A stretch of 64,000 nt of DNA, taken from Sphingomonas sp. PAMC 26621 (GTDB taxonomy: Bacteria; Pseudomonadota; Alphaproteobacteria; Sphingomonadales; Sphingomonadaceae). Made by a program: the position numbers and the translations under genes. Shown one piece after another: positions 21,507 to 29,756 of this stretch. How positions within the stretch are numbered: the stretch's first letter is position 1; each line of letters opens with the position of its first letter. The DNA lies in NCBI RefSeq assembly GCF_000251145.1, contig NZ_AIDW01000013.1, positions 1 through 64,000 of the forward strand, given 5' to 3'. Below the pieces are notes generated by a model. That model ran no database searches. It worked only from the letters and a program-made list of their open reading frames with translations, and had not been told where the DNA came from.

Positions 21507-23675
21507 TCACACGAAGCTGTACGGATCGACGTCCACCACCACGCGCACCTTGGACGGCCAGTCCACCCCGCCTAGCCACTCGCGCAACATGTCCTGCACG
21601 TCGAACGCGCGCCGCGCATGGACCAGCAACCGATAGCGATGCCGCCCGCGCAGCATCGCGAGCGGCGCAGGCGCGGGGCCGTAAACCTCCATCGCCTCAT
21701 GCGTCGGCGCGGACCGCCCGATCGCGCGCGCGGTCTCCAGCGCCGCGCCCTGGTCCTCGCTCGAGATGACGATCCCCGCGAACCGCCCAAACGGCGGCGC
21801 GCCCGCCTCGCGGCGATGTTCGGTCTCGGCGGCGTAGAACGCTTCCGCATCGCCCGACACCAGGGCGCGCATCACGCTCGCGTCGGGGCTGTGCGTCTGG
21901 ATGAAGACATGCCCCGGCTTCGCCCCGCGCCCGGCGCGGCCCGCCACCTGCATGATCTGCTGAAAGGTTCGCTCGCTCGCGCGCAGATCGCCGCCGTCGA
22001 GCCCGAGGTCGGCGTCGATCACCCCCACCAACGTCAGATTGGGGAAGTGATAGCCCTTGGTCACCAATTGCGTGCCGACCACGATGTCGATGTCATGCGC
22101 TTCCATCCGCGCGACGAATTCGGCGGCCTTGGCGGGGGACCCCATGGTGTCCGAGGTGACGACCGCGGTCTTGGCATCGGGGAACATCGCCGCGACCTCG
22201 TCCGCGATCCGCTCGACCCCCGGGCCGACCGCCGCAAGCGTGTCCTCATTCTGGCATTCGGGGCAGACGCGCGGGACCGGCTCGGTATGCCCGCAGTGAT
22301 GACAGGCAAGGCGGCGGACGAGCCGGTGCTCGACCATCCACGCGGTGCAATTGGGGCATTGGAAGCGGTGGCCGCAGGTCCGGCACAAGGTCAGCGGCGC
22401 ATAGCCGCGTCGGTTGAGGAACAGCAGCACCTGCTCGCGCCGCGCGAGCGTCTCGCCGATCGCGGTGACGAGCTTGGGCGCGATCCAGCGGCCGCGCTCG
22501 GGCGGGTCGGCAATCAGGTCGAGCGCCTGGATCGACGGCATTTCGGCAGCGCCCCAGCGGCCGGGAAGCTTGACCTCGGCATAGCGCCCGTTGGCGACTT
22601 GTTGCCGCGTCTCGATCGCGGGGGTGGCGGAGGCGAGCACGACCGGGATCTGCTCGAACTTGCCGCGCATCACTGCGACGTCGCGCGCGTGATAATGAAC
22701 GCCTTCCTCCTGCTTGAAGCTCGTCTCATGCGCTTCGTCGACGACGATCAGCCCGAGATTGGCATAAGGGAGGAACAGCGCCGAGCGCGCGCCGACGGTG
22801 ACCAGCGCCTGGCCGCTCGCGATCGCGCGCCACGCGCGACGGCGCTGCGACGAGCGCAGCCCCGAGTGCCACGCGACCGGCTGCACCCCGAAGCGCGCGG
22901 CGAAGCGCTTGAGGAACGGTTCGGTCAGCGCGATCTCGGGCAGCAGGACGAGCGACTGGCGGTTCTCGCGGATCGCTTCGGCGACCGCTTCGAAATAGAC
23001 CTCGGTCTTGCCCGAGCCGGTCACGCCGTCGAGCAGGGTGGGCTTGAACGCCTTTGCGGCGACGTCTGCGACGAGCGCGCCCGAGGCGGCGCGCTGGTCG
23101 GCGGAGAGCGCGGGTGCGGCGAAGGCGGGGTCGGGGCGCGGGAAGGGGCTGTCGATGTCGACCTCGACCGCTTCCAGCGCGCCGACCTTGACCAGCCCGC
23201 GGATCACCGCGTCGGAGACTTCGGCGATTGCGGCGAGTTCGCGGATCAGGCCCTGGGTCGTGCCGATCCGCTCGATCGCTTGCTCGCGCTGTGGGGTGAG
23301 GCGATCGGGGAGGGTGCCGGTCGCGCGATATTCGACGATCGTCTTCGCGCCTTCCAGCGCGGACGTGGAGGCGAGCGCCATCCGCACCACCGACGCGGGC
23401 GAGGCGAGATAATAATCCGCGGTCCATTCGACCAGCCGCCGCAAGGGCGCGGCGAGCGGGGGGACGGGCAAGACGCTGACGAGGTTGCGCAGGCGATTGT
23501 CGCCGACCTCGGCATCGGACGGCATATGCTCGCTTTCCCACACCACGCCGAGCAACTGGCGCGGGCCGAGCGGCGCGACGACGATCGAGCCGGGTTCGAC
23601 GTGCATGCCGTGGGGCACGCGATAATCCAGCGGGCCGAGGGCCGAGTTGAGGACGAGGACGCGGGCGCGGGACAT
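21507..23675 (-). CDS. priA: Primosomal protein N' (replication restart helicase PriA)
   Basis: A superfamily 2 3'-to-5' DNA helicase that reloads the replisome at stalled forks. The protein has 722 residues, normal for PriA. An N-terminal 3'-DNA-binding domain (about 1-105) precedes the helicase core, with Walker A GVTGSGKTE (about 217-225) and DEAH box VVDEAHE (about 311-317). The zinc module has CRTCGHRFQCPNC and CHHCGH...CPEC. The C-terminal motif GRAGRGAKPG (motif VI) is intact. Divergent from xerC across a 246-base gap that contains a very long hairpin. Confidence 0.97.
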   Translation of the reverse strand: MSRARVLVLNSALGPLDYRVPHGMHVEPGSIVVAPLGPRQLLGVVWESEHMPSDAEVGDNRLRNLVSVLPVPPLAAPLRRLVEWTADYYLASPASVVRMALASTSALEGAKTIVEYRATGTLPDRLTPQREQAIERIGTTQGLIRELAAIAEVSDAVIRGLVKVGALEAVEVDIDSPFPRPDPAFAAPALSADQRAASGALVADVAAKAFKPTLLDGVTGSGKTEVYFEAVAEAIRENRQSLVLLPEIALTEPFLKRFAARFGVQPVAWHSGLRSSQRRRAWRAIASGQALVTVGARSALFLPYANLGLIVVDEAHETSFKQEEGVHYHARDVAVMRGKFEQIPVVLASATPAIETRQQVANGRYAEVKLPGRWGAAEMPSIQALDLIADPPERGRWIAPKLVTAIGETLARREQVLLFLNRRGYAPLTLCRTCGHRFQCPNCTAWMVEHRLVRRLACHHCGHTEPVPRVCPECQNEDTLAAVGPGVERIADEVAAMFPDAKTAVVTSDTMGSPAKAAEFVARMEAHDIDIVVGTQLVTKGYHFPNLTLVGVIDADLGLDGGDLRASERTFQQIMQVAGRAGRGAKPGHVFIQTHSPDASVMRALVSGDAEAFYAAETEHRREAGAPPFGRFAGIVISSEDQGAALETARAIGRSAPTHEAMEVYGPAPAPLAMLRGRHRYRLLVHARRAFDVQDMLREWLGGVDWPSKVRVVVDVDPYSFV

Positions 23676-23750
23676 ATGGGGTATATGGCGGGTTGCGGGG
23701 GCGGGCGCAAAGGGGGGCTTCTCCTTTCGCCCCTTACCTTCAGGGGGGTG

Positions 23751-23880
23751 TTCTTCTTCTCAAGCCCCTCCCCTTCAGGGGAGGGGTTGGGGGTGGGGCT
23801 GTGTCTCACAGACAGCAGAGCTCTGCTGGACTTCCCCACCCCAACCCCTCCCCTGAAGGGGAGGGGCTTAAGGAAGAAGA
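23751..23880. repeat. Long near-perfect hairpin between priA and xerC
   Basis: About 65 bases on each side pair around the perfect 16-base palindrome CAGCAGAGCTCTGCTG at 23813-23828. The left arm reads TTCTTCTTCTCAAGCCCC, TCCCCTTCAGGGGAGGGG, TTGGGGGTGGGG. The right arm is its inverse with few mismatches. Each arm also contains its own hairpin (CCCCTCCCCTTCAGGGGAGG). It lies 42 bases before the xerC ATG, in the shared promoter region of two divergent genes. Confidence 0.85.
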
Positions 23881-23921
23881 AGCGGATTCTCTTGTCGGGC
23901 TACATCCGCTACACCCACTCC

Positions 23922-24806
23922 ATGAGCGACCTTCCCCGCGCCTATGCCGAGCATCTCGCGCGCGACCGCAGGCGCTCCCCACACACCGTGCGCGCTTATG
24001 AAGCGACCGCAGTCCGGCTGTGCGGCTTTCTCCAGACCCATTGGGGCGAAGCGATCGACCAGGCCGTACTCGCGCGCGTCACCACCGCCGACCTGCGCGC
24101 CTTCCTCGCCGCGCGGCGCGGGGAGGGGATCGGCAATGCCTCGGCGGCGCGCGAACTGTCGGCGGTGCGGGGGTTCCTCGATCACGTCACCGGCGCGGGC
24201 ACCACGCCGCGCTTGAAAGGTCCGCGCGTCGCCAAGGGCGTGCCGCGCCCGATCTCCCCCGCCGAGGCGGTCGCGCTCGCGGAGGACGTATCCGAAGATC
24301 CGGATGAGCCGTGGATCGGCGCGCGCGATTTCGCGGTGCTCCTGCTGCTGTACGGCGCCGGGCTGCGCGTCGCGGAGGCGCTCGGGCTGACCGGCGCGGC
24401 GTTGCCGCTCGGCGCGACGCTGGTCGTCACGGGCAAGCGCGACAAGACGCGGATCGTCCCGCTGTTGCCGCAGGTGCGCGCGGCGATCGAGGCGTATGTC
24501 GCGCTGTGCCCCTATGGCACCGCGCGCGATGCCGAACTGTTTCGCGGGGCGAAGGGCGGCCCGCTCTCGCCGCGGATGGTGCGGCGCGCGGTGCAGCGGG
24601 CACGGGTGCGGCTGCAATTGCCAGATCGGACGACGCCGCACGCGCTGCGGCATTCGTTCGCGACGCATCTGCTCGGGCGCGGGGCGGATTTGCGCGCGTT
24701 GCAGGAGTTGCTGGGGCATGCGAGCCTGAGCTCGACGCAGATCTATACGCAGGTCGACGCGGCGCATCTGCTCGACGTCTATCGCAACGCGCATCCGCGC
24801 GCATAA
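23922..24806 (+). CDS. xerC: Tyrosine recombinase XerC/XerD
   Basis: A site-specific recombinase that resolves chromosome dimers at dif together with its Xer partner. The frame extends far upstream through the antisense of priA, but the ATG at 23922 gives the standard 294-residue protein with a SAM-like DNA-binding domain at the N-terminus. Catalytic residues are R149 (AGLRVAE), K172/K175 (TGKRDKTR), H240 and R243 (HALRHSF), H266 (LGHASLS) and nucleophile Y275 (TQIYTQV). XerC is the more likely assignment because of its divergence from priA, but XerD cannot be excluded from the sequence alone. Confidence 0.9.
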   Translation: MSDLPRAYAEHLARDRRRSPHTVRAYEATAVRLCGFLQTHWGEAIDQAVLARVTTADLRAFLAARRGEGIGNASAARELSAVRGFLDHVTGAGTTPRLKGPRVAKGVPRPISPAEAVALAEDVSEDPDEPWIGARDFAVLLLLYGAGLRVAEALGLTGAALPLGATLVVTGKRDKTRIVPLLPQVRAAIEAYVALCPYGTARDAELFRGAKGGPLSPRMVRRAVQRARVRLQLPDRTTPHALRHSFATHLLGRGADLRALQELLGHASLSSTQIYTQVDAAHLLDVYRNAHPRA

Positions 24807-24808
24807 TG

Positions 24809-24840
24809 CCCGTCACCCCGGCGCAGGCCGGGGTGACGGG
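24809..24840. terminator. Bidirectional hairpin between convergent xerC and PfpI genes
   Basis: A 13-base perfect stem, CCCGTCACCCCGG with CCGGGGTGACGGG, around a six-base loop, starting 3 bases after the xerC stop. There is no T-run. The GTCACCCCGG core is shared with the REP-like families of the window, so this may be a minimal REP copy serving as a terminator. Confidence 0.55.
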
Positions 24841-24872
24841 GAGCGGCGCGGAACGCTACCGCTGACGAACGT

Positions 24873-25550
24873 TTAGCGCAGCGCCTCGACCAGCGCCTGC
24901 GCTGCGGCGGCGGACGACGCCGGGTTCTGCCCGGTGATCAGCAGCCCGTCGCGCACGACATGGACGCCCCAGTCGTCGGTCTTGGAGTAGACGCCACCCG
25001 CCGCGGTCAGCATGTCCTGGACCAGGAACGGCACCACGTCGGTCAGCCCGACCGCAGCTTCCTCGGTGTTGGTGAAGCCCGTGACCTTCTTGCCTGCGAC
25101 CAGTGGCTTGCCGTCGGCTGCCTGCACGTGGCGGAGCACGCCCGGTGCGTGACACACCAGAGCGACCGGCTTGTCGGCGGCGATCGCGCCTTCGATCAGC
25201 GCGCGCGAGGTCGAGTCCTCCGCCAGATCCCACAGCGGACCGTGGCCGCCGGGATAGAAGACCGCGTCGAAGTCCTCGATCTTGACCGAGTCGAGCCGCA
25301 CCGTGCTGGCGAGCTGCGCCTTGGCTTCGGCATCAGCCTCGAACCGGCGCGTGTCGTCGGTCTTGGCGCTCTCGTCGGCGGACTTGGGGTCGAGCGGCGG
25401 CTGGCCACCCTTGGGGGAGGCGAGCGTCAGCGTGGCACCCGCCTGCTTCAAAACATAATAAGGCGCGGCAAGCTCCTCGAGCCAGAAGCCGGTCTTGGCG
25501 CCGGTGTCGCCGAGCTGGTCATGCGAGGTGAGGACGATCAGGATGTTCAT
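24873..25550 (-). CDS. DJ-1/PfpI family protein (HchA/Hsp31-like)
   Basis: A 225-residue single-domain class I glutamine amidotransferase-like protein. The nucleophile elbow is ALVCHAPGVL (C133-H134), with a conserved acidic residue early in the chain (LEEL, about E25/E26) and the GGHGPLWD motif near 101-108. Relatives act as glyoxalase III, chaperones or deglycation enzymes. The sequence fits the 'type 1 glutamine amidotransferase domain' group common in proteobacteria. It stands alone, convergent with xerC. Cytoplasmic; exact substrate unknown. Confidence 0.88.
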   Translation of the reverse strand: MNILIVLTSHDQLGDTGAKTGFWLEELAAPYYVLKQAGATLTLASPKGGQPPLDPKSADESAKTDDTRRFEADAEAKAQLASTVRLDSVKIEDFDAVFYPGGHGPLWDLAEDSTSRALIEGAIAADKPVALVCHAPGVLRHVQAADGKPLVAGKKVTGFTNTEEAAVGLTDVVPFLVQDMLTAAGGVYSKTDDWGVHVVRDGLLITGQNPASSAAAAQALVEALR

Positions 25551-25640
25551 AGTGTCTACTCCAGCGGACGATCAGCCCGCGCTGATCGGCAGATGGGTAG
25601 CGCATCCCGCGATTACTACCGCAGTGCAACAATGGTACGA

Positions 25641-26240
25641 TCAGCCGCGCGGTTTCCACGTCAGCAGCCGCCAGATGTAGCCGACCACGATCGCGACCGT
25701 CAGCGCGACCGCCGCCGGGCCGATATACGCATCGAGTTCGCGGAAATTCGCGCCGAGATAATAGCCAGCCCAGGCGAGCCCCGTGTTCCAGATCGCCGAC
25801 CCGGCCGCCGTCCACAGGATGAAGCGCAGGTGCGGCATCCGCGCCATGCCGGCGGGGAGCGACACCATCGTCCGGAACGCGGGCATGAAGCGGAACACGA
25901 ACACGACCCATTGCCCGCGCGCCCGAAAGAACGCCTCGAGCTGCTCGACATGCTGCCAGTCGAGCGTCAGCCAGCGGCCATGCCGGTCGATGAACGGGCG
26001 CAGCCGGTGATAGCCGAGCCGGTAGCCGATGGCGTACCAGAAGTAATTCCCCGCGACCGTCCCCGCGGTCCCGGCGACGATCAGCGGGACGAGGCCCATC
26101 TGCCCGCGCGCGACCGCAATCCCGCCGAGCCCCATGATGACCTCGGACGGGATCGGCGGGAAGACGTTCTCCAGCACCATCAGCAGGAAAATGCCGAAAT
26201 AGCCGCCCCAGGCGGTGAGATCGATGATCAGCTCGGTCAT
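25641..26240 (-). CDS. DedA family membrane protein
   Basis: An inner-membrane protein of 199 residues of the DedA/SNARE-associated (VTT domain) family, whose members flip phospholipids or polyprenyl carriers and support envelope homeostasis. The family signature runs from PPIPSEVIMGLGG (about 28-40) through GTAGTVAGNYFWYAIGY to FxxRFMPAFRTMVSLPAGM with its essential Arg residues. Four to five hydrophobic segments are visible. It starts 13 bases after the gshB stop and is the last gene of the rsmI-yraN-gshB operon. Confidence 0.92.
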   Translation of the reverse strand: MTELIIDLTAWGGYFGIFLLMVLENVFPPIPSEVIMGLGGIAVARGQMGLVPLIVAGTAGTVAGNYFWYAIGYRLGYHRLRPFIDRHGRWLTLDWQHVEQLEAFFRARGQWVVFVFRFMPAFRTMVSLPAGMARMPHLRFILWTAAGSAIWNTGLAWAGYYLGANFRELDAYIGPAAVALTVAIVVGYIWRLLTWKPRG

Positions 26241-26253
26241 CGCGGACGGGCGG

Positions 26254-27204
26254 TCAGCCCGCGACCTTGCGTTCGATCGCGTCCCAGATCATCCCCGCGA
26301 CATCGGTCCCGTTGAACCGCTCGATCGCGACGATGCCGGTGGGGGAGGTGACGTTGATCTCGGTCAGCCACTCGCCGCCGATCACGTCGATCCCGACGAA
26401 CAGCAACCCGCGTTTCTTGAGCTCCGGCCCGAGCACCGCGCAGATCTCGCGCTCTTTGTCAGTCAGCTCGGTTTTCACCGCGGACCCGCCAACCGCGAGG
26501 TTGGAGCGGATCTCGCCTTCGCCCGGCAAGCGGTTGATCGCGCCTGCGACCTCGCCGTCGACCAGCACGATCCGCTTGTCGCCCTTCGCGACGTCAGGAA
26601 GGAATGCCTGCACCATGTGCGGTTCGCGCCACATGGTGTTGAAGACCTCGATCAGCGCGGACAGGTTCGCGCCGTCGCTGCCGACCTTGAAGATCGCCTT
26701 GCCGCCGTTGCCGTGGAGCGGCTTGATCACGATTTCCTTATGCTCGGCGAGGAACTTGCGCGCCTCGTCGAGCGAGCGCGTGATCAGCGTCGGCGGCATG
26801 AACTGCGCGTAATCGAGCACGAACACCTTTTCGGGCGCGTTGCGGACCTGTGCGGGGTCGTTGACCACCAGGGTCCGTCCCGCGATCCGCTCGAGCAGGT
26901 GCGTCGCGGTGATATAGCCGAGGTCGAACGGCGGATCCTGCCGCATCAGCACGACGTCGGCTTCGTCGCCCAGGTCGAGGTTCACGGGGTCGCCGAGCGT
27001 GAAATGGTTGCCCTGGACACGCTGGACCGTGACCGGCTCAGCCTTCGCCCAGACCCGGCCGTTCGAATAGTTGAGCGCCTCGGCGGTGTAGTGGAACAGC
27101 TTGTGCCCGCGCTGCTGCGCCGACAGCATCAGCGCGAAGGTCGAATCGCCCGTGATGTTGATGGAAGCGATGGGGTCCATCTGGACGGCGACTGTCAGGC
27201 TCAT
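26254..27204 (-). CDS. gshB: Glutathione synthase
   Basis: An ATP-grasp enzyme that joins gamma-glutamylcysteine and glycine to make glutathione in the cytoplasm. The ATG at 27204, with a GGAG site 10 bases upstream, gives 316 residues, the normal length. It starts SLTVAVQMDPIASINITGDS, a standard beginning. The ATP-binding segment includes IVIKPLHGNGGKAIF and the C-terminal part LLFVGIDVIGGEWLTEINVT. In alphaproteobacteria it commonly follows rsmI and yraN, as here. Confidence 0.97.
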   Translation of the reverse strand: MSLTVAVQMDPIASINITGDSTFALMLSAQQRGHKLFHYTAEALNYSNGRVWAKAEPVTVQRVQGNHFTLGDPVNLDLGDEADVVLMRQDPPFDLGYITATHLLERIAGRTLVVNDPAQVRNAPEKVFVLDYAQFMPPTLITRSLDEARKFLAEHKEIVIKPLHGNGGKAIFKVGSDGANLSALIEVFNTMWREPHMVQAFLPDVAKGDKRIVLVDGEVAGAINRLPGEGEIRSNLAVGGSAVKTELTDKEREICAVLGPELKKRGLLFVGIDVIGGEWLTEINVTSPTGIVAIERFNGTDVAGMIWDAIERKVAG

Positions 27205-27228
27205 TGATCGTAACTCCGTCGGGGACTG

Positions 27229-27299
27229 TTCCGTCACCCCGGCGCAGATAGGGGGTCGATCGCACCGTGTCACCCCGGACCGCTCTGCTGTGACGGGAG
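27229..27299. repeat. Weak inverted repeat between yraN and gshB
   Basis: CCGTCAC (27229-27236) and GTGACGG (about 27290-27297) are inverted, with two further GTCACCCCGG cores between. It looks like a degenerate member of the GTCACCCCGG repeat family within the operon. It might influence the relative level of gshB message. Confidence 0.4.
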
Positions 27300-27303
27300 G
27301 GGT

Positions 27304-27657
27304 TTACCCGATCCACGCATTCTCGATATGCCGCGGCCGCACCCCCGGCGCGAGCAGCAGCACGTCGACGCGGATGTCGTCGCCTGGCCCCGCGAACCGC
27401 GGCATCAGCACTTCCGCCGCCGCCGCGACCCGCGCCAGCCGCCGCTCGTCGATCGCGTAGTCGAGCGCGGCGGCAGTCTTGCGCTGCTTGACCTCGACGA
27501 ACGCCACCAGCCGGTCCTTGCGCGCGACCAGATCGATCTCGCCCGCCGGCGTCCGCACGCGCCGCGCGAGGATTTCCCAGCCGTGGAGCCGCAGCCACCA
27601 TCCCGCGAGCCGTTCGCCCCGTCGCCCGGCAGCTTCGGCGACGCGGCGATCTCTCAC
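27304..27657 (-). CDS. yraN: YraN family protein (UPF0102)
   Basis: A 117-residue protein with the predicted endonuclease-like fold of the YraN family. It shows the family pattern GERLAGWWLRLHGWEILARR, then GEIDLVARKDRLVAFVEVKQR, which has the D-x(n)-ExK residues of a nuclease core. The biochemical role is unproven. It overlaps rsmI by 4 bases, the typical arrangement, and is followed by gshB. Confidence 0.92.
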   Translation of the reverse strand: MRDRRVAEAAGRRGERLAGWWLRLHGWEILARRVRTPAGEIDLVARKDRLVAFVEVKQRKTAAALDYAIDERRLARVAAAAEVLMPRFAGPGDDIRVDVLLLAPGVRPRHIENAWIG

Positions 27658-28487
27658 GCCTTCAATTCCAGTGCGCGCGCATACAGCGACTTGCGATCCA
27701 GCCCGAGCTTCTTGGCGACCTCGCTCGCCGCCTGTCCGGTCGAGAGGCGCGTCAACGCCTCGGTCAGCGCGGTGTCGGCATCCTCTGCGCTCGCCGCCTC
27801 GGGCGCGCCCGGCGGGGCGACGACCACAACGATCTCGCCCTTGGGCGGCGCATCGGCATAGCGCGCGGCGAGCATCGACAGCGTGCCCGTCACCGCTTCC
27901 TCGAAATGCTTGGTGATCTCGCGCGTGACCGCCGCCTCGCGGTCGCCGAGCCCCTCCGCGAGTGCTGCGAGCGTGACGCCAAGCCGCGGGCCGGATTCAT
28001 ACAGCACCAGCGTCGCGCGGATCGTCGCGATCTCAGCGATCGCGGTCGCGCGCGCCTGCGTCTTGGCGGGCAGGAAGCCGACGAACAGGAAGCGGTCGGT
28101 CGGCAACCCCGCGAGCGTCAGCGCCGCCACCGCCGCGCACGGCCCCGGAATCGTCCACACCGTATGCCCCGCCGCGCGCGCATCGCGGACGAGCTTGTAG
28201 CCCGGGTCCGAGATCAGCGGCGTCCCCGCATCCGAAACGAGCGCGACGGGCTCCGTCCCCATCCGCGCGATCAGCCCGGGGCGGACCTCCTCGGCATTGT
28301 GGTCGTGATACGGCACCATCGGGCGCTTGACCCCGATGTGATGCAGCAGCTTCGCCGTCACGCGGCTGTCTTCCACCGCAATCACAGCGGCATGGCTCAG
28401 GATATGTGCCGCCCGCGGCGACAGATCGCCGAGATTGCCGATGGGGGTGGCAACGATGTAGAGGCCCGGGGATAGATCATTGGTCAT
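27654..28487 (-). CDS. rsmI: 16S rRNA (cytidine-1402-2'-O)-methyltransferase
   Basis: RsmI methylates the 2'-OH of C1402 of 16S rRNA using S-adenosylmethionine. The protein has 277 residues. The tetrapyrrole-methylase-type fold starts with GLYIVATPIGNLGDLS and contains VALVSDAGTPLISDPG and LPTDRFLFVGFLP, all diagnostic. A small C-terminal helical domain follows. Its start codon is only 11 bases from that of the divergent LpoA-like gene. It heads the rsmI-yraN-gshB-dedA operon. Confidence 0.96.
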   Translation of the reverse strand: MTNDLSPGLYIVATPIGNLGDLSPRAAHILSHAAVIAVEDSRVTAKLLHHIGVKRPMVPYHDHNAEEVRPGLIARMGTEPVALVSDAGTPLISDPGYKLVRDARAAGHTVWTIPGPCAAVAALTLAGLPTDRFLFVGFLPAKTQARATAIAEIATIRATLVLYESGPRLGVTLAALAEGLGDREAAVTREITKHFEEAVTGTLSMLAARYADAPPKGEIVVVVAPPGAPEAASAEDADTALTEALTRLSTGQAASEVAKKLGLDRKSLYARALELKA

Positions 28488-28498
28488 CAGGGACGGTC

Positions 28499-29698
28499 AT
28501 GGCAGAGCGGGATACGGACATGCAACGACGCATCGGCATCAGGCGGCTGGGACAGGCCTCCTTGGTCGCGGGTGCGATCGTCCTCAGCGGGTGCCAGACG
28601 GTGGTCCCGCGCGGCCCGGTGCCGCGCCCGCGCGCGCCGACGGGGCCGAGCCAGCCGCAGCAGCCGGTGTTCGAGCAGGGCATCCCCAAGGACACCGCAC
28701 GTCACCGCGTCGCGCTGCTCGTCCCGTTGAGCGGGAGCAATGCGGGGGTGGGGCAGAGCCTCGCCAATGCGACTCAGCTCGCGTTGCTCGATTCGCGCAA
28801 CGAATCGGTCCGGATCACGACCTATGATACCGCCCCCGGCGCCGCCGCCGCCGCGCAGCGCGCGCTCGCGGACGGCAACCAGTTGATTCTCGGGCCGCTG
28901 CTGGCCGACGACGTCCGCGCGGTCGCGCCGATCGCCAAGCAGGCGCACGTGCCGGTGGTGAGCTATTCGAACGACACCACCGCGGCGGGCAACGGCGTGT
29001 ACCTGATGGGCTATGTCCCCGCGCAGTCGATCGGCCGCGTGGTCGATTATGCCAAGGCGCACGGCGTCACCAGCTTCGGCGGGCTCGTCCCCAACGGGGT
29101 GTATGGCGAGCGCGCATCGACCGCGTTCCTGCGCGCGGTGGAATCCGCCGGGGGCCGGGTCGGGTCGCTCCAGACCTATGACCGGGTGACCGGATCGATG
29201 AGCGCGGCGATCACGCGGATGGCGAAGAGCGCGCCGTATCAGGCAGTGCTGATCGCCGACGGCGGCAATGCGGCGGCGGCGGGAGTTCCCGTGCTGCGCC
29301 GCAACGGCATGGGCGGCGCACGGATCATCGGGACCGAATTATGGAATTCGGACAGCACGATCGCGGGCAAGGTTGCGTTGAACGGTGCGTGGTTCGCGAG
29401 CGTGTCGGACGGATTGTACCGGCAATATGCCGCCAAATATCGTGCGCGGTTCGGCTCGGCGCCGTTTCGGCTGTCGAGCCTCGGCTATGATTCGGTGCTG
29501 CTGACGATTCGCATCATGCGTGACTGGCCGATCGGCACGGCGTTCCCCGAGGAAAAGTTGCGCGATCGTGGCGGTTTCGCCGGGATAGACGGCGCGTTCC
29601 GCTTCGGCCGCGACAGCGTGGCCGAGCGCGCGCTCGAAGTGCAGGAGATTCGCAGCGGGACGACGGTGACGGTGTCGCCTGCGCCGACCGGGTTCTGA
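28499..29698 (+). CDS. LpoA-like lipoprotein (penicillin-binding protein activator)
   Basis: A 399-residue lipoprotein with a type I periplasmic-binding-protein fold, as in the C-terminal half of LpoA (YraM), an outer-membrane activator of peptidoglycan synthases. The ATG at 28499 follows an AGGGA site. A basic N-terminus and the lipobox VLSGC (C32) are clear. A proline-rich linker (about 37-57) precedes the domain starting HRVALLVPLSGSNAGVGQSL. Enterobacterial lpoA is likewise divergent from rsmI and near yraN, which supports the assignment. A direct role in PBP activation here is inferred. Confidence 0.85.
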   Translation: MAERDTDMQRRIGIRRLGQASLVAGAIVLSGCQTVVPRGPVPRPRAPTGPSQPQQPVFEQGIPKDTARHRVALLVPLSGSNAGVGQSLANATQLALLDSRNESVRITTYDTAPGAAAAAQRALADGNQLILGPLLADDVRAVAPIAKQAHVPVVSYSNDTTAAGNGVYLMGYVPAQSIGRVVDYAKAHGVTSFGGLVPNGVYGERASTAFLRAVESAGGRVGSLQTYDRVTGSMSAAITRMAKSAPYQAVLIADGGNAAAAGVPVLRRNGMGGARIIGTELWNSDSTIAGKVALNGAWFASVSDGLYRQYAAKYRARFGSAPFRLSSLGYDSVLLTIRIMRDWPIGTAFPEEKLRDRGGFAGIDGAFRFGRDSVAERALEVQEIRSGTTVTVSPAPTGF

Positions 29699-29756
29699 TC
29701 CAGGGCACCGGGGTGGCGGCAAGGCGTCCGTCACCCCGGCACGCCTGATTTGCGCG

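Noticed and set aside
21618..23921. Plus-strand frame that runs through priA antisense and continues into xerC
   Set aside because: Only the last 294 codons have recombinase sequence; the rest is priA antisense joined by chance through the hairpin region.
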